DNA of 64,000 bases from UBA6898 sp964463135 (lineage in GTDB: Bacteria; Nitrospirota; Thermodesulfovibrionia; Thermodesulfovibrionales; UBA6898), in contig CAYXBA010000019.1 of assembly GCA_964463135.1 (NCBI GenBank), forward strand, positions 1 through 64,000. The letters run 5' to 3'. Positions 46,092-54,897 of the stretch are shown one piece after another. A program made the translations under genes and the position numbers. The notes beneath the pieces are model-generated. The model was not told the origin of the DNA. It ran no database searches and saw nothing but the letters and a program-made list of their open reading frames with translations. How positions within the stretch are numbered: position 1 is the first letter of the stretch; every line of letters starts with the position of its first letter.

Positions 46092-47233
46092 GCCTTGCCG
46101 GAAGGCTTGAGGACCTTGCCCTTGCTGATATTTTTCAGATACTGAGCATTGGCAAGAAGACCGGGACCTTTCTGGTCAACGGTACCAAAGGCACAGCGCT
46201 CATCGTGTTCAGGAACGGCCTTATCGTGAGGGCCGAGACCGATGACCTTGACGGGACCCTGGCTGACTTCATACTGAAGGCAGGCCTGATCAAGGAAACG
46301 GTCCTGCAGATGGCAGTAGAAGTTCAGAAAAAGCTGCAGGACCAATCTCTTGCCGATATCCTCCTGGATCTCGGCGCGGTCAGCAGGGAATCCCTTGAGC
46401 AGGGAACGCGCAAGAGGATCGAGCATGTCATCTATCGCCTCCTGCAGTGGGAAGACGGCGATTTCCAGTTTGAACTCGACGACCTGGACATCTGGAACAA
46501 GACCGACCTGCAGGACCTCGGCTGGGAGATCTCAAAGGGTTTGAGCCCTGAATATCTCCTGATGGAAGGAGCCAGGGTCCAGGATGAATCAGCAGAGTCG
46601 TCGTTCGATCCGACCCAGGCCTTCACGGTCGAAGATCATGGACATAAGGAAGAGGAGGAGGAATCGGGCTCAGGCTGGGACGACAACTGGGGCGAGGCCC
46701 CTGCTGCAGAGCGTAAGGACATCACTGCGCTCAAGTCGCTGACCCACGAACTCCGTTTCCCGAGTTCCACCTCCGAGATCACGCTCCTGGTGCTCAGGCT
46801 TGCCAGCGATATCTTTCAGCGGGGCGTGCTCTTCATGGCAGGGAAAAATCAGATCATAGGTCTTGGCCAGTTCGGTATCGAAGTGGAGCGGGCTGATGAA
46901 AAGATCCGCGGCATAGTGCTTTCCCTTGAAATGAGTCCCTTTCTGAAGAAAGTCATCACAGAGCAGATCCCGTACAAGGGGCCGCTTGAGGAGGATGATG
47001 TGACCCGGTATTTCATGGATGAGATCGGCGGGCCGTGGCCCCAGGAGGCCGCCTGTTTCCCGATCGTGGCAGAAGGCAAGGTCGCGGCCATGCTCTATTG
47101 TGATAATGCCCTGTCCCGGGACCCGATCGGCGAAACCGAGGGGCTCGAGATATTCATCAGTCATGCAGGCCTCGCGCTCGAAAAGTCGCTGCTCCAGAGA
47201 AGGATCCATGAGATGGAAAAGGGCAGGGGTTAG
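46088..47233 (+). CDS. DUF4388 (PATAN) domain protein with GAF-like C-terminus
   Basis: 381 residues. The N-terminal DUF4388/PATAN domain (about 1-100) reads LAGRLEDLALADIFQILSIGKKTGTFLV and RNGLIVRAE. A helical second part (100-165) ends IYRLLQWEDGDFQFELDD. An acidic linker (about 185-220) precedes a GAF-like domain (225-375, with GLGQFGIEV, PIVAEGKVAAMLYCDN). PATAN domains occur in response regulators and gliding/pilus control proteins and mediate protein contacts. The start overlaps glgC (ATGA), and the chemosensory operon begins 64 bp later. Confidence 0.85.
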   Translation: MSLAGRLEDLALADIFQILSIGKKTGTFLVNGTKGTALIVFRNGLIVRAETDDLDGTLADFILKAGLIKETVLQMAVEVQKKLQDQSLADILLDLGAVSRESLEQGTRKRIEHVIYRLLQWEDGDFQFELDDLDIWNKTDLQDLGWEISKGLSPEYLLMEGARVQDESAESSFDPTQAFTVEDHGHKEEEEESGSGWDDNWGEAPAAERKDITALKSLTHELRFPSSTSEITLLVLRLASDIFQRGVLFMAGKNQIIGLGQFGIEVERADEKIRGIVLSLEMSPFLKKVITEQIPYKGPLEEDDVTRYFMDEIGGPWPQEAACFPIVAEGKVAAMLYCDNALSRDPIGETEGLEIFISHAGLALEKSLLQRRIHEMEKGRG

Positions 47234-47267
47234 GATACGGGCAATAGAGATTTTTTTAAGGATGTTC

Positions 47268-47276
47268 TGATACAAT
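47268..47276 (+). promoter_or_regulatory. extended -10 upstream of the che operon
   Basis: TGATACAAT gives an extended -10 (TG-N-TACAAT, 47268-47276) with no convincing -35. A start near 47283 leaves a short leader with GGAG before the GTG at 47298. Expression by read-through from the glgC promoter is also possible. Confidence 0.4.
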
Positions 47277-47297
47277 TCCAGCACATGTGGAGACTCT

Positions 47298-47666
47298 GTG
47301 AAAACCATTCTTATTGTTGAAGATTCAGCTACAACGAGGTCCCTCATCCGTGCTGTGATCGACGAACTCGGCGATTACGAGACGGTCGAGGCAGGGTCCG
47401 GATTTGAGGCCCTGAAGATGCTGCCGCAGCAGGATTATGACCTGATCGTCACGGATATCAACATGCCCGATATAAACGGCCTTGAGCTCATCAATTTTGT
47501 CAGGAACAATCCCCGCTACCATCATCTCCCCATCATCATTGTCAGCACGGAGAGGAGCGAGGAGGACAAAAAACGCGGTATGGCCCTCGGCGCTACCGCC
47601 TATGTCACGAAGCCGTTCAAGTCATCCGAGCTGCAGGAAATCATCAAGAAATCCCTGGCCCCATGA
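47298..47666 (+). CDS. single-domain response regulator, CheY type
   Basis: 122 residues, receiver only. Acidic pair in IVEDSATTR, phospho-acceptor Asp53 in LIVTDINMPDING, Thr/Ser switch in IVSTERSEEDKKRG, Lys in YVTKPFKSSEL. No output domain, so it acts by binding a target such as a motor or pilus protein. GTG start with GGAG upstream; its stop overlaps the CheA start (ATGA). Confidence 0.93.
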   Translation: MKTILIVEDSATTRSLIRAVIDELGDYETVEAGSGFEALKMLPQQDYDLIVTDINMPDINGLELINFVRNNPRYHHLPIIIVSTERSEEDKKRGMALGATAYVTKPFKSSELQEIIKKSLAP

Positions 47667-49654
47667 GTACCTCCAAGAAAGAATTCATAGCAGAGGCCGA
47701 GGATCTTCTGCAGGAATCGCAGAAACTGATCCTAGAGATACAGGACTCCATCACCATTGGCATAAACCCGGACACCATTAATGCCCTGTTCAGGGCGATG
47801 CATACCCTGAAGGGTGTATCCGGACTCTTCGGGCTCCAGGGCATCTCCAAGCTGAGCCATGCCCTCGAGGCGCTTATGGACGATGTCAGGCTCGGCAAGG
47901 TCGATGTGACCGACGCTATTGTTTCGTTCCTCTTCAAGAATCTCGATATCCTCCGCAGCCTTGTGGAGGGGGTCAGCGATGAGCAGGCAAATGACGATGT
48001 TGCCGCCTATCTCACTGATATTGAGAACTTCAGGAACGGGCAGAAGGGACAGGGTGCGGCGCCGGCTGCAGAGAGCGTGATCGACCCTGCCATCATGCGG
48101 GTGCTTTCGGAATATGAAGAGCACCGGCTCAAGGCCAATATCAAGGATGGCAAAGGTGTCTATCTCGCCAAGGCGGTCTTCAGTCTTGATATCTTTGACA
48201 AGGCACTTGAGTCGATGACCAAGGTCATCAAGACCCTGGGTGAGCTTATCTCGACGCTCCCGACCTCTTCGAACGTGCCGGACGGTTCCATAGGATTCAA
48301 CCTGATGTTCGGCAGCCCCCGGCGTCTTGATGAGCTGAAAAAAGATATAGAAAATGTCGAGATCGAGGTGCTCTCTCCGCCGAAGGGTCTGGCGCCGGCG
48401 CCCGCTGCAGCCCCTGCTGCGGACAGCCAGAAGCTGCAGGACACGCACCTCAAAAGCACGTCAACAACGGTCCGCGTTGACATTGACAAGCTTGACCGGA
48501 TCCTCAACACGATCGGTGAGCTTACGCTCGCCAAGGGCGCGGTCAGAAGGATTGGGACCGAGCTGATTGACAACTACGGCCACACGTCCCTTGTCTATGA
48601 CGTACACAAGATATCGCAGACCCTGGAACGGCGGCTGGCAGAGCTCCAGGACCAGGTCCTTGAGGTCCGCATGGTCCCGATCGGCCAGATCTTTGCGAGG
48701 CTTTCTCAGATCGTCAGGCGGTACTCTCGTGAGATCGGCAAACAGATCGACCTGCAGATGTACGGCGAGGACACGGAACTGGACAAATTTCTCGCAGAAG
48801 AGATCGTTGACCCGCTCATGCACCTGATCAGAAATGCGATCGACCACGGCATAGAGATGCCTGAAGAGCGGAAGGCGAAGGGCAAGAATGAGCATGGGAC
48901 CATCACCCTCAAGGCATACCAGAAAGGCAACCATGTTGTGGTGGAAGTGAAGGACGACGGCAGCGGCGTGAACCTTGAGCGGGTGCGGAAGAAAGCCGTG
49001 GAAAAAGGGCTGATCGATGACGATGTCGAACTCGAGGAGAAGGAGATCATCAACTTCATCTTTGCCCCCGGTTTCAGCACAAAGGACGTTGCCAGTGAGA
49101 TCTCGGGCAGGGGCGTCGGCATGGACGTGGTCAAGGAAAAGCTCTCCGGCCTGGGAGGTTTTGCTGATATCGAGACAAAGACCAATGTCGGCACGACCTT
49201 CATGGTGACGCTGCCGATAACTCTTGCCATCATTAAGGCGCTTATCGTGCGGGTCGGCGCAGAAAAGTTCGCGGTGCCGCTGACCTCCATGTCCGAGACG
49301 CTCATTGTGAACCACAAGGACATCCAGACCATTGAATGGAAAGAGGTCATTTATCTGAGGGGCGAGATGCTGCCCCTGATACGGGTCAGCACGTTCTTCG
49401 GGCTCCCGGGCGATGAGAGCGACCGTTCGTTTGCGGTTGTCGTGGGGTTCGGCGAGCGCAAGGTCGGTCTTCTGATCGATGAACTGTTCGGCCAGCATGA
49501 GATCGTCATCAAGTCCCTTGGCGAGTATCTGAAAAAGCTTAAGGGCTTTGCCGGCGCAGCAGAGATCGGCAAGCATGAAGTGATCCTGGTGCTTGATATT
49601 GAATCGCTGATCGATGAATCGCTCCTGAAACAGAAGGGGGCTGCCTATGTATGA
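47663..49654 (+). CDS. cheA: chemotaxis histidine kinase CheA
   Basis: 663 residues. HPt domain (1-105) has phospho-acceptor His47 in FRAMHTLKGVSGLFG. A variable P2-like domain (about 125-250) and an Ala/Pro linker precede the dimerisation helices (LDRILNTIGELTLAKGAV). The ATPase domain has LMHLIRNAIDHGIEMPEER, DDGSGV and ISGRGVGMDVV, and a C-terminal CheW-like domain (from about 515) follows. Autophosphorylates in receptor arrays and passes phosphate to CheY and CheB. Overlaps neighbours at both ends (4 and 8 bp), showing tight co-translation with cheY and the ExeA-like ATPase. Confidence 0.96.
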   Translation: MSTSKKEFIAEAEDLLQESQKLILEIQDSITIGINPDTINALFRAMHTLKGVSGLFGLQGISKLSHALEALMDDVRLGKVDVTDAIVSFLFKNLDILRSLVEGVSDEQANDDVAAYLTDIENFRNGQKGQGAAPAAESVIDPAIMRVLSEYEEHRLKANIKDGKGVYLAKAVFSLDIFDKALESMTKVIKTLGELISTLPTSSNVPDGSIGFNLMFGSPRRLDELKKDIENVEIEVLSPPKGLAPAPAAAPAADSQKLQDTHLKSTSTTVRVDIDKLDRILNTIGELTLAKGAVRRIGTELIDNYGHTSLVYDVHKISQTLERRLAELQDQVLEVRMVPIGQIFARLSQIVRRYSREIGKQIDLQMYGEDTELDKFLAEEIVDPLMHLIRNAIDHGIEMPEERKAKGKNEHGTITLKAYQKGNHVVVEVKDDGSGVNLERVRKKAVEKGLIDDDVELEEKEIINFIFAPGFSTKDVASEISGRGVGMDVVKEKLSGLGGFADIETKTNVGTTFMVTLPITLAIIKALIVRVGAEKFAVPLTSMSETLIVNHKDIQTIEWKEVIYLRGEMLPLIRVSTFFGLPGDESDRSFAVVVGFGERKVGLLIDELFGQHEIVIKSLGEYLKKLKGFAGAAEIGKHEVILVLDIESLIDESLLKQKGAAYV

Positions 49655-50465
49655 GGAATTCTACGGCCTTACTGCTCGGCCGTTCACCAAAACGCCTGAC
49701 CCAAAGTACCTTTTTTTGAGCAGGAGCCACGAGGAGGCGCTTGCGCGGCTTCAGTATGCGGTTGAAGAGAAGGAGCTGATCCTGCTTACCGGCGATGTCG
49801 GCTGCGGCAAGACAACCCTCACCCGGGCGCTGATGGACATCCTGGGCGAAAGCTACAGGATCGTAACGATCATCAACCCGGTGCTTACGCCTGCCCAGTT
49901 CCTGCGGGCGCTTGCCAAGCGGCTCGATATCGATATCCCCTCTGTGTACAAGTCGGACCTGCTGGATGCGATCTATGAAAAGGTGTACCAGGAGTATGAG
50001 GCCGGCACCTCCATCGTCATCATCATCGACGAGGCACAGCTGATCCCGAGCAGGGACACGTTTGAGGAGATCAGGCTGCTCACGAACTTTCAGCTTGATA
50101 ATACCAATCTGCTCAGCCTTATCCTGGTAGGGCAGACCGATCTCAGGAAGAGACTGAACCATAAGGCCTATATTCCGCTGAAACAGCGCATTGGGCTCTA
50201 TTACCATCTTGGGCCGATCGCAGAGGATGAGATACGGGAGTATGTGCAGCACCGGCTGAAGACGTCCGGAAGAGAACAGCTGCTCTTTACCGATGAGGCG
50301 CTGAAACTTCTTCATGCCTGTTCCGAAGGGGTCCCGAGACTGATCAACAGCATTGCCACTTCTGCGCTGCTGGACGGTTTTTCTCAGGAGGCAACCATTA
50401 TTGATGCGTCGTTCATTGATGCGGCTGCCCGGGAGATGAGTTTGCATGGATATAGCGAAAATTAG
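49647..50465 (+). CDS. ExeA/GspA-like AAA ATPase inside the che operon
   Basis: 272 residues. Begins YEEFYGLTARPFTKTPDPKYLFLS, the ExeA/GspA signature, then Walker A TGDVGCGKTTLTR (about 49-61), Walker B IVIIIDEAQLIP, sensor SLILVGQTDLRKRL and PLKQRIGLYYHLGPI. The peptidoglycan-binding tail of true ExeA is absent. ExeA-type ATPases help assemble secretins or other envelope machines. Fully embedded: it overlaps cheA by 8 bp and the cheW-like gene by 20 bp, which means co-expression with the signalling core. Its role here is unknown. Confidence 0.9.
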   Translation: MYEEFYGLTARPFTKTPDPKYLFLSRSHEEALARLQYAVEEKELILLTGDVGCGKTTLTRALMDILGESYRIVTIINPVLTPAQFLRALAKRLDIDIPSVYKSDLLDAIYEKVYQEYEAGTSIVIIIDEAQLIPSRDTFEEIRLLTNFQLDNTNLLSLILVGQTDLRKRLNHKAYIPLKQRIGLYYHLGPIAEDEIREYVQHRLKTSGREQLLFTDEALKLLHACSEGVPRLINSIATSALLDGFSQEATIIDASFIDAAAREMSLHGYSEN

Positions 50466-51153
50466 AAAAAAGGCAAAGGAGCAGGAGTCCGGGAAGCGGC
50501 CGGAAGAACAGCCCGTTTCGCAGGATGCTGCTGCGGTCCCGTGCCCGCCTGAAGCGGAAGTAAAAGAGGAGATCCGGGAAACTGCCTCTTCTCCGGAAGA
50601 GGTACAGCATCCTGATGAGCCCGGGACGAAAAAGAACGAGCCTTCTGCGCAGGAGCCTTCCGGCAATAATACGCAGGAGGGTGATGACAGCCAGGTTGAG
50701 CTGCTCACCTTCAGCATCGGCAAAGAGGAGTTTGCCTTTGCGGTCGCGGAAGTTGAAGAGATCATCAGGCTGCAGAAGATGACCAAGGTGCCGACCCTGC
50801 GCGAGTATGTCATCGGCATTACCTCGCTGCGAGGGAAGATCATCCCGGTCATTGACCTGAAGGCCCGTCTGAACCTGAAGGACGAAGGAGAGGCACCGGA
50901 GTTCGGTACTGAGGCAGACCCCGGCGGCAGCAGAGACTCGAAAATACTGATCATCGAGGGTCCCCGCGGGTTTATCGGTGCGACTATCGACAAGGTCATC
51001 GGTGTGGTCAGCCTCCCGAAGGACAGAGTGCTCGAGCCCCCAGCTCATCTGACCGAGACGGAAATAAAATATATCAAAGGCATTGTCATTCTCGAAAAGC
51101 GGTTCATCTCGGTCCTTCGCGCCGAGGACACGATGAACATCGAGATCGGATAA
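50446..51153 (+). CDS. cheW: CheW-like coupling protein with acidic N-terminal extension
   Basis: 235 residues. The first about 75 residues are low-complexity Glu/Pro/Ser (EEIRETASSPEEVQHPDEPG), followed by a CheW domain (about 82-225): LLTFSIGKEEFAFAVAEVEEIIR, PTLREYVIGITSLRGKIIPVIDLK, GATIDKVIGVVSLP. The extension is absent from ordinary CheW and may be a flexible tether. The gene begins inside the ATPase gene. Confidence 0.9.
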   Translation: MDIAKIRKKAKEQESGKRPEEQPVSQDAAAVPCPPEAEVKEEIRETASSPEEVQHPDEPGTKKNEPSAQEPSGNNTQEGDDSQVELLTFSIGKEEFAFAVAEVEEIIRLQKMTKVPTLREYVIGITSLRGKIIPVIDLKARLNLKDEGEAPEFGTEADPGGSRDSKILIIEGPRGFIGATIDKVIGVVSLPKDRVLEPPAHLTETEIKYIKGIVILEKRFISVLRAEDTMNIEIG

Positions 51154-51163
51154 AGGAGGTCGT

Positions 51164-54019
51164 ATGCGAGAAAGGCTTGAACTGAAGATCCTCACCCTGG
51201 TGATGATCTTGCTGATCGTGGGGATCCTGTCAGCCGGGTTCATGGTGCTGACCATCGAGAAGAAGACCCTATACAATATCACCGAATCGAGCCTCGAGTC
51301 GACAGCGACCATTATTGCCCAGGACATAGCCCGCACCATGATCGAGGGCAAAGCGGACGTGACAAAGTCCATGGTGCAGGAATTGAAAGTGTTGAAAAGC
51401 ATCAAGGAGCTTACGATCCTTCATTATGACGGCCACCATGCCTTCAGTTCTGACCTGCAGACGCGCGAGGATGCGGTGATGAAGCAGCTGGCAGAGACGA
51501 AAAAGGCCTTTTCTGTCCGCGATGTCAAGCAGATGACCTATTACAAGCCGCTTATCAATGAGGACCGCTGCAAGTCCTGTCATGCAACTGACCCCGCGGT
51601 GCTCGGCGCGGTTAAGGTATCGCTCTCGATCGAGAAAGAATACCGCGATGCGGTCTTCTATATTGTTTTCGTTATTGCCGCGACAATCCTTGCCGCGATC
51701 TTTTTCAGCGCAGTGCTCTGGTTCATGATCAGACGCATGGTGATCCAGCCGGTCAAGGCTGTTGAGGACGCGGCACAGAAGCTTTCCGAGGGTGACATGA
51801 CCTTTGGCGCCGAGATCCGGAGCATTGACGAGATCGGCAGGGCGAGCAAGGCGATCAAGCAGTCCATGTTCTCGTTATCCGATATCCTGAGAAGGATCAA
51901 GGAAGTCACGAAGCGGGTCAACAATGTTGTGCGGGAAGTGGAGAGCGAATCCCGGAAGATCGTGGAAGGCGCGGTCATGGAGACTGAGGCGATCACGAAC
52001 ATCTCGTCCTCTATCGAAGAGATGAATGCAGCCATATCCGACATTGCGGACGGCACCGAGGGGCTGGCGGCATCGGCCGAGCAGACGGCCGCATCCATGG
52101 AAGAGATGGTCACCAGCATTGCCGAGATCACGAACAGTACCCAGGACCTTTCGGTCGCTGTCGAGGCAACGTCCTCATCCATAGAGCAGCTGTATGCAAC
52201 GAGCAGGGAAGTGTCGAACAACTCCGCAACGCTGGTGGGCTCTGCGCAGGAGACCCAGGCCGCGATCATGGAGATCGCCGCATCGGTGAAGGAGGTCGAC
52301 CATCGGGCCAAGGAGTCTGCAGTGCTCTCTGAACAGGTCAAGCGTGATGCCTCGACCTTTGGCATGACCTCGATCGGCAAGACCATACAGGGCATGCAGG
52401 ATATCAAGGTATCGGTTGAAAAGACCGCTGACTATATCGAGAAACTGGGCGGCAGGTCTGAGGAGATCGGCCAGATACTGACCGTGATCGACGACATTAC
52501 GGACCAGACAACGCTCCTGGCCCTGAACGCGGCGATCCTTGCTGCGCAGGCAGGCGAACACGGCAAGGGCTTTTCGGTCGTTGCTGATGAGATCAAACAG
52601 CTTGCCGACCGTACCTCCATCTCGACGCAGGAGATTGGGAACCTTATCCAGTCCGTGCAGCAGGAGGTAGGCGAGGCCGTTGATGCAATGAAAGACGGTC
52701 TGAAGTCGGTAGAGATCGGGTTCAAGGTGACGCAGGAGGCTGCTGACGCGCTCAGGAAGATCGTGGAGAGCTCTACAAAATCGTCTGCGATGGCTGCTGC
52801 CATAGAGCATTCTACGGCAGAGCAGTCAAAGGCCACCTTTCTGGTATCCGAGGCCATGGAACGGGTGCTGGTCATGGTCGGACAGATCACGAACTCCATG
52901 GCCGAGCAGTTCAGCGGCATACAACTGATCAAGACGTCGACCGAAAAGATGCGCGATATCTCCGATCATGTCAGGACCGCAACGAACGAGCAGTCGTTGA
53001 ACAGCAAGCAGATCTCGCAGGCGGTCGAAGTGGTCTCGGACAAGAGCCAGCAGATATCGCGTGCGATCAATGAGCAGAAGATCGGTTCGAACCAGATCTG
53101 GGCCTCTGTCGAGAAGATCAAGGACATTCCCCGGGACAACAAGGACCGTTCCTTTAAGCTGAACCAGCTGGTCAAGGAGCTGCACAAGGATGCGGAACTG
53201 GTATCAACGGAGATGGAGCGGTTCAAGTTTGCGGGAGAACAGGGCGGGGCAGGCGGCGTCCTGCGTATGGGGGTCGTTCCGCTTGATGCCCCTGCGGTCA
53301 TGTTCAAGAACTTCAGTCCGATTGCGGACTATCTGAGCAGAAAAATGAAGCGGAAGATAGACCTGAAGGTAGCTGTGGATTTCCAGGGGGCGATCAGGGA
53401 CCTCGAACAGGGCGTGACCCAGTTCTGTTTCATGACCCCGTCCACCTACATCTCAGCGCATGACAAATTCGGCGCACAGGTCGTTGTCAAGGCACTGAAG
53501 GACGGCAAACCGTTCCATCATGCGGTGATCATAGCGAAGAGCGACAGCAGCATTAATATGCTCAGCGATATCCGGGGCCGTTCTTTTGCTTTTGGCGATG
53601 TCCAGTCAACGTCAAGTCATATTGTGCCGCGGGCAATGCTGCTGGCAGAGGGTGTTGATCTCAAGGACCTGCTGTACTACAACTACCTGGGGCATCACAA
53701 CGATGTCATCAATGCGGTGCTGTCCGGAGATTTCGATGCCGGCGGCGTTATGGAAAGCGCTGCAGAGAAGCATCGGGACATGGGCATCAAGATACTCAAG
53801 TTTTCCGAGGAGATTGCTGAATTCAATATTACCGCTGCGGCAACAATTGAACCAGAGGTCTTTGTAGACCTCAAGAAGGCCCTGCTGGCGCTTAACGATA
53901 CAGATCCGGCAACCAAGGGTGTTATCAAGGCGATCAATGAGAGCTATACCGGGTTTGCCGAAGCAGCGGATAATGACTATGCCAATGTTCGCGTCATGAT
54001 GTCAAAGATAGGTCTGTAA
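51164..54019 (+). CDS. chemoreceptor with periplasmic CxxCH heme motif and C-terminal PhnD-like domain
   Basis: 951 residues. TM1 about 9-30; periplasmic sensor (31-163) with CKSCH at 136-140, the covalent heme-c attachment motif; TM2 about 164-188. HAMP (190-245) and methyl-accepting coiled coil (250-690) follow, with hairpin tip LLALNAAILAAQAGEHGKGFSVVADEIKQLADRTS. After the signalling domain comes a complete PhnD-type phosphonate/phosphite-binding fold (699-951; MGVVPLDAPAVMF, FCFMTPSTYISAHDK, FGDVQSTSSHIVPRAMLL, GDFDAGGV). A binding-protein fold on the cytoplasmic end of a receptor is highly unusual. AGGAGG precedes the ATG. Confidence 0.93.
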   Translation: MRERLELKILTLVMILLIVGILSAGFMVLTIEKKTLYNITESSLESTATIIAQDIARTMIEGKADVTKSMVQELKVLKSIKELTILHYDGHHAFSSDLQTREDAVMKQLAETKKAFSVRDVKQMTYYKPLINEDRCKSCHATDPAVLGAVKVSLSIEKEYRDAVFYIVFVIAATILAAIFFSAVLWFMIRRMVIQPVKAVEDAAQKLSEGDMTFGAEIRSIDEIGRASKAIKQSMFSLSDILRRIKEVTKRVNNVVREVESESRKIVEGAVMETEAITNISSSIEEMNAAISDIADGTEGLAASAEQTAASMEEMVTSIAEITNSTQDLSVAVEATSSSIEQLYATSREVSNNSATLVGSAQETQAAIMEIAASVKEVDHRAKESAVLSEQVKRDASTFGMTSIGKTIQGMQDIKVSVEKTADYIEKLGGRSEEIGQILTVIDDITDQTTLLALNAAILAAQAGEHGKGFSVVADEIKQLADRTSISTQEIGNLIQSVQQEVGEAVDAMKDGLKSVEIGFKVTQEAADALRKIVESSTKSSAMAAAIEHSTAEQSKATFLVSEAMERVLVMVGQITNSMAEQFSGIQLIKTSTEKMRDISDHVRTATNEQSLNSKQISQAVEVVSDKSQQISRAINEQKIGSNQIWASVEKIKDIPRDNKDRSFKLNQLVKELHKDAELVSTEMERFKFAGEQGGAGGVLRMGVVPLDAPAVMFKNFSPIADYLSRKMKRKIDLKVAVDFQGAIRDLEQGVTQFCFMTPSTYISAHDKFGAQVVVKALKDGKPFHHAVIIAKSDSSINMLSDIRGRSFAFGDVQSTSSHIVPRAMLLAEGVDLKDLLYYNYLGHHNDVINAVLSGDFDAGGVMESAAEKHRDMGIKILKFSEEIAEFNITAAATIEPEVFVDLKKALLALNDTDPATKGVIKAINESYTGFAEAADNDYANVRVMMSKIGL

Positions 54020-54045
54020 GGAAACCTGAAGGGAGGACGGAGAAT

Positions 54046-54897
54046 ATGAAGACAGGTATATCGGGATTTGCCTATGGGGGATTGATGAAAAAGACCGCAG
54101 TAAGCACGCTCATGTCGCTTGTGCTTCTTGCCGGCTCTGCTTTTGCCGAAGAGAAGATCACGATCGCCGGGGCCGGAGGCATGATCTCCCTGGTCACGGA
54201 ACTGGCCAAGGCCTTTATGGCCGAACACAAGGGTACGGTGGTCGACGTGAACCAAAGATCTATTGAGACGCGGGGCGGCATTATGTCAGCGGCAGAGGGC
54301 AAGGTGGACATAGGCATGGCGTCGCGCCCTCTTAAGGATGAGGAGAAGAAGCTCGGCATCCGGGGGATAGAGATCGCACGCGTGGCCAATGTCTTCGCGG
54401 TCAATAAGAGCGTACCCGTTACGGATATCACCTCGGAAAATATTTGCAAAATTTATGCGGGCAAGGCAGTGAAATGGAGTGATTTCGGCGGACCTGCTGA
54501 ACAGATCATGGTGCTGACGAGGCCGGATGCTGATGCAACCAAAGAGGTGGTCAGAAAGACCATTCCCTGTTTCAAGGACCTGAAAGAGCCGTCATCGTTA
54601 GTCGTGGTGCCGACCCATCCTGAGATGAGCAAGATCCTCGCCTCCCGGCCGTTTACGATCGGGATCACTGATACCATAGCGGTTGAAGATTCTGCCGGGG
54701 CGATGGTAGCGCTGAAACTCGACGGCATCGCACCGTCGGCCGAGAATGTCAGAAGCAGTAAATACCGGATGATCAAGAATATGAACCTTGTCGTAAAGGG
54801 TGAGCCGAAAGGTGCGGCAAAGGCGTTCCTGGACTTTGTGAAAGGACCCAGGGGCACGAAGATCATCGAGGCGAACAAGGCTGTCGCGGTCAAATGA
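54046..54897 (+). CDS. periplasmic phosphate-type (PBP-like) substrate-binding protein
   Basis: 283 residues. A Sec signal (KKTAVSTLMSLVLLAGSAFA) begins at codon 14. ATG 54046 has GGAGG, and ATG 54085 (preceded by GGGGGATTG) would give the more usual signal peptide. The mature part is a type 2 binding fold related to PstS: ITIAGAGGMISLVTELAKAF, QRSIETRGGIMSAAEGKVDIGMASRPLKDEE, ITSENICKIYAGKAVKWSDFGG. It likely binds phosphate or a similar oxyanion. No ABC permease is nearby; it sits between two receptors, its stop overlapping the second (ATGA), so it is probably a ligand-capturing partner for them. Confidence 0.88.
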   Translation: MKTGISGFAYGGLMKKTAVSTLMSLVLLAGSAFAEEKITIAGAGGMISLVTELAKAFMAEHKGTVVDVNQRSIETRGGIMSAAEGKVDIGMASRPLKDEEKKLGIRGIEIARVANVFAVNKSVPVTDITSENICKIYAGKAVKWSDFGGPAEQIMVLTRPDADATKEVVRKTIPCFKDLKEPSSLVVVPTHPEMSKILASRPFTIGITDTIAVEDSAGAMVALKLDGIAPSAENVRSSKYRMIKNMNLVVKGEPKGAAKAFLDFVKGPRGTKIIEANKAVAVK

